Notes under the pieces: model-generated
Seen by the model: only the letters and a program-made list of their open reading frames with translations
Told to the model about the DNA's origin: nothing
The model's database searches: none
Made by a program: the position numbers and the translations under genes
NCBI GenBank assembly: GCA_013815395.1
Contig: JACDGH010000061.1
Coordinates: 1 to 11,632, forward strand
Reading direction: 5' to 3'
Source of the DNA: Parachlamydiaceae bacterium
GTDB taxonomy: Bacteria > Chlamydiota > Chlamydiia > Chlamydiales > Parachlamydiaceae
Length of the DNA: 11,632 nt
Shown here: positions 6,788 to 11,632 of the stretch, piece by piece
How the letters are laid out: the number at the start of each line of letters is the position of its first letter
Position numbering within the stretch: the stretch's first letter is position 1

Positions 6788-7675
6788 TTACTCTTCAATT
6801 TCTTTAAAAATATCTTTTAGATTTTTTCCCTCTTTCAAACTACTAATGCCTGGGGGATGTTGTTCTAAATAGGCGTTAATTTGCTGAATTCTTAAATCTG
6901 GATTTGGGTGAGTTTCAAATAATTCAATCTTGTGACCTGCCCCTCCAGAAGCTTTTAAGATATTCATTACTTCAATCATGGCTCGCGGATCGAATCCGAC
7001 TTCTTCCATAAGTTTCAATCCCCATAGGTCTGCCTGAGATTCATCGTGGCGACTATAGCGCAGTTGTATCATTTGATTAACAACTGATGCGATCACCATT
7101 GGATTATACAAATTCGAGGATTGCTGATCGCCAGAAGCTCCAATACCGACTCCAACCACTAGTAATTCCCCCAAGCGGCTTTTAGCCATTTGCTGTGCAG
7201 AATGCCTTTCAATAACGTGTCCCATTTCGTGACTAAGCACGCCTGCTAACTGAGCTTCTGTCTGAAGCTTGTTTAAAAGTCCAAGCGTGATAAATACCTG
7301 ACCTCCAGGCAATGCAAAAGCATTAATAGTATTTTTGTCAGCTAAAAGGTGAAATTTAAACTTCCAAGGGCTTGTTACAGCTTCAGTCTTAGAAACAATA
7401 AATTCTCCAATTTTAGAAACCTCTTGAGCTCTAGGATCATTTACGGAGACTTCCCCGCCCATTTCGGCGACCATTGATGGGGCTGATTCCAAGCCAAGGC
7501 GAATTTCCTCATTAGGAGTTAACGAAATATGTTGCTTTTCATGGGTGACTGGATTCTCTTGCGTATGGGTAAAATACGTGAAGAGACCAAAAAGAGCGAT
7601 CAAAACAGCCACTATAATGCGCCCACTAATACCACCGCCGCTTCCGGGGGTTTCATCGCGATTAAAAATTCCCAT
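6788..7675 (-). CDS. Membrane-anchored M48-family zinc metallopeptidase
   Basis: The protein has 295 residues from ATG 7675. A short polar N-terminus is followed by one membrane helix (about 19-36), so the peptidase domain should lie on the far side of the inner membrane. The M48 features are clear: N-A-F-A-L-P-G-G (118-125), the zinc motif H-E-M-G-H (149-153) followed by V-I-E-R-H-S-A-Q-Q, and R-H-D-E-S-Q-A-D (209-216) with Glu212 as probable third zinc ligand. The end is T-H-P-N-P-D-L-R-I-Q-Q-I, typical of the BepA/LoiP-like M48 subgroup. These peptidases work in envelope protein quality control; the exact target is unknown. The start was chosen because GGAGG lies just upstream; a longer ORF to 7726 would begin inside the predicted promoter. 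Confidence 0.93.
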   Translation of the reverse strand: MGIFNRDETPGSGGGISGRIIVAVLIALFGLFTYFTHTQENPVTHEKQHISLTPNEEIRLGLESAPSMVAEMGGEVSVNDPRAQEVSKIGEFIVSKTEAVTSPWKFKFHLLADKNTINAFALPGGQVFITLGLLNKLQTEAQLAGVLSHEMGHVIERHSAQQMAKSRLGELLVVGVGIGASGDQQSSNLYNPMVIASVVNQMIQLRYSRHDESQADLWGLKLMEEVGFDPRAMIEVMNILKASGGAGHKIELFETHPNPDLRIQQINAYLEQHPPGISSLKEGKNLKDIFKEIEE

Positions 7676-7727
7676 TCTACCTCCAATAGCTTTGCATTTA
7701 TTGAAAAGCGTGTAAAAAATGAACAAA

Positions 7728-7755
7728 ATCCTACACTAGGCGTTTTATCTATCAA
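7728..7755 (-). promoter_or_regulatory. Candidate sigma70 promoter for the M48 gene
   Basis: On the minus strand, TTGATA (7755-7750) and TAGGAT (7733-7728) are 16 bp apart. This places transcription start near 7720 and a leader of about 45 nt before the ATG at 7675, which has a GGAGG site. Both boxes are good but not perfect matches. Confidence 0.5.
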
Positions 7756-8021
7756 ATTACATTAGCTCCAGTATCACCTATATAAAAAATCCGCATTAAT
7801 TCTTAAACAGTAAAATTTCACCGTGGAGTAAATAACCAGGCTACCCTGCCATGTCCCGACTTATACAGGTTTATTAAAAGAATGTTAATTAATTATTAAT
7901 TATTTGTAGAAATAAATATTATATATGAATTATAATAAAATTATGGCGTTCCGGAGATTATTAAATTATATTTATGAAGATCTCCCAATGCAAATATCCT
8001 TAGTTATAACAGGAGGTTTGT
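7756..8021. other. Divergent AT-rich region upstream of the DUF378 gene
   Basis: No gene is supported here. The sequence from about 7876 to 7980 is extremely AT-rich. It includes TATAAT at 7931-7936, a possible -10 for the plus-strand gene, but the nearest TTG-type -35 (7904-7909) is 21 bp away, so no promoter is asserted. A weak hairpin, GGAGAT (7953-7958) with ATCTCC (7980-7985), lies in the probable leader. The ribosome binding site of the next gene is a perfect AGGAGG at 8011-8016. Confidence 0.4.
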
Positions 8022-8276
8022 ATGTTAAAAGAAAAATGCGTGCTCTGTAAAGTTGTTTGTGCCCTTGTTATCATTGGCGCGCTTAACTGGGGATTAGTTG
8101 GTATTGCCGACTATAACCTTGTTGATCACATCTTTGGGGTAGAATCTGTGGCATCGCGCATTATATATACCGTAGTCGGCCTTGCTGGCTTAGCTATGTT
8201 AGTAGGATTTTTTAAAGGCTGTCCAAAGTGTAGGGAATGTGAAGTGCACGAAAGGCACGAACGCGAAATCAAATAG
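8022..8276 (+). CDS. DUF378 small membrane protein with terminal cysteine triads
   Basis: The protein has 84 residues and the DUF378 core: V-I-I-G-A-L-N-W-G-L-V-G-I (16-28), then the loop Y-N-L-V-D-H-I-F-G, and R-I-I-Y-T-V-V-G-L-A-G-L (46-57). This gives two membrane helices (about 10-28 and 45-64). DUF378 has no established function. This member also carries cysteines outside the core, Cys6, Cys9 and Cys13 before helix 1 and Cys67, Cys70 and Cys73 (C-P-K-C-R-E-C) after helix 2, plus a charged tail with His76 and His79. With two helices both ends face the same side, so the cysteines could share one metal or redox site; that is inference. The start is certain: ATG 8022, 5 nt after AGGAGG. A hairpin follows the stop codon. 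Confidence 0.88.
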   Translation: MLKEKCVLCKVVCALVIIGALNWGLVGIADYNLVDHIFGVESVASRIIYTVVGLAGLAMLVGFFKGCPKCRECEVHERHEREIK

Positions 8277-8286
8277 ATTTATTTAA

Positions 8287-8359
8287 GGTAACTTAGTTAC
8301 CCTAATTAAACCGAAACGTGGTCGAGATTGAATTTTTATAAGTTCATCCCGGCCACGTT
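8287..8359 (+). terminator. Hairpins after the DUF378 gene, probable terminator
   Basis: Two structures follow the stop codon. GGTAAC-TTA-GTTACC (8287-8301) is a perfect small stem. The larger one pairs AACGTGGTCG (8315-8324) with CGGCCACGTT (8350-8359), one G-U pair included, with a T-rich loop. No long T-tract follows the second stem, so termination may be partial or it may simply stabilise the 3' end. Confidence 0.5.
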
Positions 8360-8514
8360 CATTTAAGCCACATTGGAAAGATTAAAGAAAAGTGGAAAAA
8401 AAAGACTGCCGATGGGTTTGGGACTAAGCAATCAACAAGGTTAGTATAAGTGGGTCCACTTCCTGAAATTCGAGTTCGTAGACTTAAGTCCGGAAGCTCT
8501 AGCTTCAGCGTCAT
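8359..8514 (-). CDS. Doubtful small ORF, 51 codons, unrecognised
   Basis: An ATG at 8514 is preceded by AAGGGAG, a strong ribosome-binding-like sequence, and the frame runs 51 codons to a TGA at 8359-8361. The product begins M-T-L-K-L-E-L-P-D-L and continues S-G-S-G-P-T-Y-T-N-L-V-D-C-L, with a hydrophobic, Phe-rich end that comes partly from an A/T run. I recognise no family. It could be a real small protein, the remnant of a longer gene such as a transposase, or chance. It ends inside the hairpin region that serves the convergent DUF378 gene. Confidence 0.22.
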   Translation of the reverse strand: MTLKLELPDLSLRTRISGSGPTYTNLVDCLVPNPSAVFFFHFSLIFPMWLK

Positions 8515-8803
8515 GCTCCCTTCACCTGTTAATTATCGTTGATGGGCTTCTATGTCAACCAGGTATCCCTATCAGCAGTCAAACTGGTAATTCAAAACTA
8601 TAAAAAATTTAACTACAATTACTTACAAATTCATTATATGCTGTTTGCTATTTATAATTCAATATATCTAAAAATTATAATCTTCTCACCTTACTTAAAA
8701 GACTTACAAGCACTATATCGCCCTACTTTTCACAATTCAAACGAGAAGAAAATCAAAATCGCTTAAAGGTAATTTTTACTTAATTAAACATTATAATAAA
8801 TAC
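8515..8803. other. AT-rich non-coding stretch before the MITE-like element
   Basis: No convincing gene, RNA or repeat was found. A plus-strand frame of 75 codons starting at a TTG (8539) has no ribosome binding site and a composition (Y, N, K, I) dictated by the AT-rich bases, so it is not called. The sequence from about 8590 to 8811 has very low G+C. Confidence 0.4.
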
Positions 8804-8811
8804 ACATTTAA
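8804..8811. repeat. Target-site duplication, left copy
   Basis: ACATTTAA lies immediately outside the left terminal inverted repeat and is repeated perfectly at 9248-9255, just outside the right one. An 8-bp direct duplication is the footprint of transposase-mediated insertion. Confidence 0.8.
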
Positions 8812-8953
8812 GGTTCTTGGGAAGAATTGGGGGCGGGGGTGAAATTAAAAGGTTTACACAGAAAATAGACTTGATGGGTGGTATTAAAGCATTGGATAAG
8901 ACGATGAACATTTCATAAAGACTCTGTACGGCCTGTCCTTTTCGTCCCGCTTC

Positions 8954-9015
8954 TATACGTTTTAGAGGCTTAAGGGGAAACGCAGAGACGGGGAGAAACG
9001 CGGAGACGGTGAGAA
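8954..9015 (+). repeat. Left internal inverted arm of the MITE-like element
   Basis: The arm begins TATACGTTTTAGAGGC and contains two copies of an 18-bp unit: GAAACGCAGAGACGGGGA (8977-8994) and GAAACGCGGAGACGGTGA (8995-9012). It is complementary to 9143-9203 with about five mismatches and one single-base indel. Either strand could therefore form a stem of roughly 60 bp with a 127-nt loop. Confidence 0.85.
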
Positions 9016-9142
9016 CTAAATGAGTATAACGTATAGTTTAAAGAAGGAGCGACAAAATTAAAAGTTCTATTTAGCTCGAATTTGTAAGTTCGATCTACTA
9101 ATTTTTTAAATCCTCTCGCCTGTAAATTCCAGATAACCAACT

Positions 9143-9203
9143 TTCTCGGCGCCTCCGCGTTCCTCTCCGTCTCTGCGTTTCCCCTTAGCCTCTAAAACGT
9201 ATA
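9143..9203 (-). repeat. Right internal inverted arm of the MITE-like element
   Basis: Read on the minus strand, it begins TATACGTTTTAGAGGC and carries diverged copies of the same two 18-bp units, GAAACGCAGAGACGGAGA and GGAACGCGGAGGCGCCGA. Only about 18 bp separate it from the right terminal repeat, against 116 bp on the left side, so the element is asymmetric. Confidence 0.85.
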
Positions 9204-9247
9204 AAAACTACCCAAAGAAATCCCGCCCCCAATTCTTCCCAAAAACC

Positions 9248-9255
9248 ACATTTAA
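9248..9255. repeat. Target-site duplication, right copy
   Basis: This is the second perfect ACATTTAA, directly outside the right terminal inverted repeat. Its last base abuts the ndh stop codon (TTA at 9256-9258 on the plus strand), so the insertion preserved the coding sequence exactly. Confidence 0.8.
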
Positions 9256-10503
9256 TTACTTAATAGGCCCAACAATAATCTTAGATTTTCTTTTGTGCAT
9301 CAAATATAAATAAAACCATTTAATAGAAACAAAAAGTCGGTTAGAAAAAGTAACTAGATAAATGATATGAATCATACTCCAAGCAAGCCATGCTATAAAA
9401 CCAGAAAGCTTTATTTTACCCGACATAGCAATTGCTTTTCCACTTCCAACAGTTGCCATCAGCCCCTTATCAAAATAAACAAACGGCTTTCGATCTTTTT
9501 TTGGTATCTGTTTTTTTATGATTTTTCCCACATATTTACCCTGTTGTATGGCTACCGGTGCAAAGCCGGGAAGAGGTTTTTCATCGATACCAATAGAGCA
9601 GGCCGCATCTCCTATAACAAAAATTTCTGGGTAACCTGGTATGGATAGATCGGGCTCTACAATTACCCTATTGAATTTATCAAGCGGGACGTCTAAAAAT
9701 TTTAAAATGGGCGACGCTTGATTGCCAGCTGCCCAGATAATGTTAGACGTTTCAATCAGCCGGTTACCTAACCAAACCCCCTTCTCATTAATATCTGTCA
9801 CAGTAGTATTAAGTAAAACCTGCACCCCCATTTTTTCTAAATATCCTTTAGCCTTTGAGGCCAAATCTTGGGGGAAAATAGGGAGAACCTGATTGACTCC
9901 TTCAATCAGATAAATGCTGGATTTACGAGGATCGATATTTTTAAAATTGCCGTTTAAAGAATAGTGAGCTAGCTCGGCAATCGCACCTGCCATTTCAACA
10001 CCGGTGGGACCTCCACCAATAATGACAAAAGTCATAAATTTTTTGCTATCTGAAGAGTCCGTTGCTCGTTCTGCCTTTTCAAAACTCATGATGATATTAT
10101 CACGAATTTGATTGGCATCGTTTAGATTTTTTAACCCTGGTGCAAACTGTTCCCATTCCGGATGATTAAAATAAGAGTGGTTGCTCCCCGGTGCCAAAAC
10201 TAAATAATCATAGGAAAAAGTTTCTCCACAGGCCGCACTCACCGTCTTGTTATGCTTATCAACCTTGACCACATCAATGAGAAGAACGCTTGCATTCTTT
10301 TGATTTTTAAAAATATCTCTTAAAGGCGCCGCAATGTCAGCGGAAGAAAGCGCTGAGGTCGCCACTTGGTAAAGCAGAGGTTGAAATAAATGGTGATTGG
10401 TTTTATCAAGAAGCAAAATATCAACATCTGCATTTTTAAGTGTATTCAGAACATTAAGACCAGCAAACCCACCACCTACTACAATAATTTTATTTTTAGC
10501 CAT
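9256..10503 (-). CDS. ndh: Type II NADH:quinone oxidoreductase (NDH-2)
   Basis: This single-subunit flavoenzyme passes electrons from NADH to membrane quinone without pumping protons. The 415 residues follow the family plan. An N-terminal FAD-binding Rossmann motif G-G-G-F-A-G (10-15) is followed by H-H-L-F-Q-P-L-L-Y-Q-V-A (37-48). The NAD(H) motif is G-G-G-P-T-G-V-E (163-170), and W-A-A-G (257-260), I-G-D-A (297-300) and A-P-V-A-I-Q-Q-G (315-322) near the flavin and quinone site follow. The C-terminal region has hydrophobic and aromatic helices (about 368-400) and a basic tail that anchors it to the inner membrane. The start is ATG 10503 with a weak ribosome binding site; a strong promoter lies about 125 bp upstream. 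The stop codon abuts the insertion footprint of the MITE-like element. Confidence 0.95.
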   Translation of the reverse strand: MAKNKIIVVGGGFAGLNVLNTLKNADVDILLLDKTNHHLFQPLLYQVATSALSSADIAAPLRDIFKNQKNASVLLIDVVKVDKHNKTVSAACGETFSYDYLVLAPGSNHSYFNHPEWEQFAPGLKNLNDANQIRDNIIMSFEKAERATDSSDSKKFMTFVIIGGGPTGVEMAGAIAELAHYSLNGNFKNIDPRKSSIYLIEGVNQVLPIFPQDLASKAKGYLEKMGVQVLLNTTVTDINEKGVWLGNRLIETSNIIWAAGNQASPILKFLDVPLDKFNRVIVEPDLSIPGYPEIFVIGDAACSIGIDEKPLPGFAPVAIQQGKYVGKIIKKQIPKKDRKPFVYFDKGLMATVGSGKAIAMSGKIKLSGFIAWLAWSMIHIIYLVTFSNRLFVSIKWFYLYLMHKRKSKIIVGPIK

Positions 10504-10632
10504 ATTTTTCGCATTTGGTTAAAGTTTATAAAGTCAATTAAGAGAAAAAGCCCTTCGCGCAAGACAGCTGAATTTAGTAAAGTGAAATATCAAATATTAA
10601 AATAGCTTTTAAAACAAAAGAACAATATTTAT

Positions 10633-10661
10633 ATTATACAATATTTCATTTTTTTATTCAA
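10633..10661 (-). promoter_or_regulatory. Sigma70 promoter for ndh
   Basis: On the minus strand, TTGAAT (10661-10656) is followed after exactly 17 bp by a perfect TATAAT (10638-10633). The expected start near 10626 leaves a leader of about 120 nt before the ndh ATG. No riboswitch-like fold was recognised in the leader. Confidence 0.7.
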
Positions 10662-10744
10662 AAGAAGAATTCAACAAAAATGAGAAGAAGAATTCAAGCC
10701 AGACATAAAATTATCGTTTTGCTCTGCAGAAAAACATATTTGAG

Positions 10745-10773
10745 TTGAGATTAAGGAGGGAATTTCGTACGAT
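10745..10773 (+). promoter_or_regulatory. Sigma70 promoter for tRNA-Arg
   Basis: TTGAGA (10745-10750) and TACGAT (10768-10773) are separated by exactly 17 bp. The predicted start near 10780 lies a few bases before the mature tRNA 5' end at 10785. It is divergent from the ndh promoter. Confidence 0.65.
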
Positions 10774-10784
10774 CAAGCAAACAC

Positions 10785-10858
10785 GTTCTCGTAGCTCAGG
10801 TGGATAGAGCGGTTGCCTCCTAAGCAACAGGCCGCGCGTTCGAGTCGCGCCGAGGACA
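10785..10858 (+). tRNA. tRNA-Arg, anticodon CCU (reads AGG)
   Basis: The full cloverleaf can be drawn. The acceptor stem GTTCTCG pairs with CGAGGAC (10851-10857, one G-U). The D stem is GCTC/GAGC. The anticodon stem GTTGC/GCAAC encloses the loop CTCCTAA with anticodon CCT at 10819-10821. The variable loop is AGGCC, and the T stem GCGCG/CGCGC carries the loop TTCGAGT. The discriminator base is A at 10858. CCA is not encoded, so it must be added after transcription. It converges with the amidase gene, whose stop lies 10 bp away. Confidence 0.96.
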
Positions 10859-10867
10859 TTTCTACAA

Positions 10868-11632
10868 TTATTTTCTTTCAGCCATCACATTTTCTTTTGC
10901 CAAAAAATCTTTAATCCCTTGCGCAATACTTTGAGCAATCTTTTTCTGATAGGCTTGGGTTTTAATTTTATTCATTTCTTCAGTATTTGATAAAAAACCT
11001 CCTTCAACAAGTATAGCAGGCATTTTAGTCCGACGAATGACTGCAAAATTGCCGTGTTTTACGCCCCGCGAATTTGCCTTAGTATTCTTTAAGATTTTAT
11101 CTAGCACACATTGAGCGAGAAGTTTAGATTCGCTGACGCGTGATTTATCAGTATCTGTGCGATAATAGAACACTTCCACACCTTCAGCCAAAATGTTCGG
11201 CGCAGAATTGTAATGCACACTAACAAAAAGCTTTGTATTTAAGTTATTGGCAAATTCAGCGCGATTTTCTAATGATATAAAAGTGTCGTCATTGCGAGTC
11301 ATCACTACTTTATAGCCATATTGCTCAAGATATTTCTTTAACATTTCAGCAGTTGTAAGATTTAAATATTTTTCATGAACTTTTGGTTTGATTAAAGAAT
11401 TCGTCCCATAATCAACGCCACCATGCCCAGGATCGATTACAATCACCCATTGATGGCGAACTGTTTTTTTCTTAATCGCGGGTGGTAATGGTAACACCAC
11501 CGCGATCTCACTTTTAGAGATGGATGTTGATGTTGAGGGCATAGGCGTGGGTAGTGATTGAGAAAGCACGTAAGATTTAGCCGGATAAGATGAAGATGGC
11601 AGCGGAACATTGGGTGAGCTTGCTTGATAGCA
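10868..11632 (-). CDS. N-acetylmuramoyl-L-alanine amidase (Amidase_3), 5' end missing
   Basis: The enzyme is a zinc amidase that cuts the bond between N-acetylmuramic acid and L-alanine in peptidoglycan and would act outside the inner membrane. The frame is open to the last base of the window (254 codons), so the true start lies beyond it; a GTG at 11569 is only an internal alternative. Counting from that GTG, Amidase_3 spans about 41-224. The zinc ligands are His49 (D-P-G-H-G-G), Glu66 (H-E-K-Y-L-N-L) and His119 (S-V-H-Y-N-S), and the catalytic Glu is Glu189 (L-V-E-G-G-F-L-S-N). A Pro/Ser/Thr-rich linker of about 50 residues precedes the domain. The first visible residue is Cys (C-Y-Q-A-S-S), possibly a lipoprotein cysteine, but the lipobox would be off-window. 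Whether an AMIN domain precedes it cannot be seen. Confidence 0.92.
   Translation of the reverse strand, partial: CYQASSPNVPLPSSSYPAKSYVLSQSLPTPMPSTSTSISKSEIAVVLPLPPAIKKKTVRHQWVIVIDPGHGGVDYGTNSLIKPKVHEKYLNLTTAEMLKKYLEQYGYKVVMTRNDDTFISLENRAEFANNLNTKLFVSVHYNSAPNILAEGVEVFYYRTDTDKSRVSESKLLAQCVLDKILKNTKANSRGVKHGNFAVIRRTKMPAILVEGGFLSNTEEMNKIKTQAYQKKIAQSIAQGIKDFLAKENVMAERK

Larger units (their letters stand above)
8812..9247. mobile_element. MITE-like non-autonomous element, 436 bp
   Basis: The terminal inverted repeats are about 26 bp (8812-8837 and 9222-9247). They agree at 25 positions and share the core GGGAAGAATTGGGGGCGGG. The element is flanked by a perfect 8-bp duplication, ACATTTAA. Inside are long inverted arms (8954-9015 and 9143-9203). 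There is no transposase gene, so movement would need an enzyme supplied elsewhere. IS families that make 8-bp duplications include IS6, IS66, IS256 and IS1595; the ends do not let me assign one with confidence. The right target copy abuts the ndh stop codon, so a transcript leaving ndh runs straight into the element. A decayed end of the same family lies at 3533-3590. Confidence 0.8.

Noticed and set aside
7676..7726. Longer M48 N-terminus starting at 7726
   Set aside because: GGAGG lies directly before ATG 7675, and the upstream start would fall at the predicted -10 box.
8539..8766. 75-codon plus-strand ORF
   Set aside because: It starts at TTG without a ribosome binding site, and its Y/N/K/I-rich composition follows from the AT-rich bases; no recognisable family.
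8812..8970. Open minus-strand frame across the left part of the MITE-like element
   Set aside because: It runs through terminal repeat sequence as a proline tract (P-P-P-P) and shows no domain; such frames arise when repeat DNA is translated.
9367..9648. 93-codon plus-strand ORF inside ndh
   Set aside because: Antisense shadow of the well-conserved NDH-2 C-terminal half.
10663..10697. Direct repeat AGAAGAATTCAA (10663-10674 and 10686-10697) as an operator
   Set aside because: It is a low-complexity A/G-rich match between two promoters, with no symmetry or third copy; the evidence is too weak for a regulatory call.
1..11632. CRISPR array, prophage, toxin-antitoxin or restriction system
   Set aside because: No regularly spaced repeats and no proteins of those families are visible; the only mobile DNA is the MITE-like element and its relic.

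Overview
The window is AT-rich (by eye below 40% G+C) and compact, with bacterial gene structure: Shine-Dalgarno sites, sigma70-type promoters and short intergenic gaps. It carries ordinary chromosomal genes: an rRNA methyltransferase, a YaiI/YqxD-family protein, a large catalase, a membrane-anchored M48 peptidase, a type II NADH dehydrogenase, tRNA-Arg(CCU) and a cell-wall amidase. RlmF points to a Gram-negative bacterium. The low G+C, the tRNA without an encoded CCA and the mixture of families would suit a host-associated group such as Parachlamydiales or Legionellales. That placement is inference and no species is claimed.

Layout. Positions 1-2503 hold a membrane and envelope block. It starts with the 3' end of a VTT (DedA/TVP38-type) membrane protein on +. 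A tail-to-tail paralogue of it on - (328-972) overlaps the end of a four-repeat COG4705/DUF347 membrane protein (950-1711), and upstream of that is an anchored SGNH-type esterase (1784-2503). Positions 2590-4250 hold, on +, rlmF with a candidate promoter, a decayed copy of a repeat end just after its stop codon, the YaiI/YqxD gene and a clear Rho-independent terminator. A non-coding gap of about 350 bp leads to katE (4598-6685), a clade-2 catalase. It converges with an M48 metallopeptidase (6788-7675, -) across a large perfect-armed hairpin.

A divergent AT-rich region then leads to a small DUF378 membrane protein (8022-8276) with cysteine triads at both ends. Positions 8277-8811 hold a hairpin terminator, one doubtful small minus-strand ORF and AT-rich sequence without a convincing gene. 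Positions 8812-9247 are a 436-bp non-autonomous, MITE-like element with about 26-bp terminal inverted repeats, long internal inverted arms and a perfect 8-bp target duplication (ACATTTAA). It inserted directly against the stop codon of the NDH-2 gene (9256-10503, -). The right edge has a divergent promoter pair for ndh and tRNA-Arg, then the amidase gene, which runs off the window.

Functional links are loose. KatE removes peroxide and NDH-2 feeds NADH electrons to quinone. The M48 peptidase, amidase and VTT proteins act in or at the envelope. No defence system, CRISPR array, phage gene or biosynthetic cluster is visible. The most noteworthy feature is the repeat family: one intact insertion with its target duplication and one relic, both placed immediately 3' of a gene.
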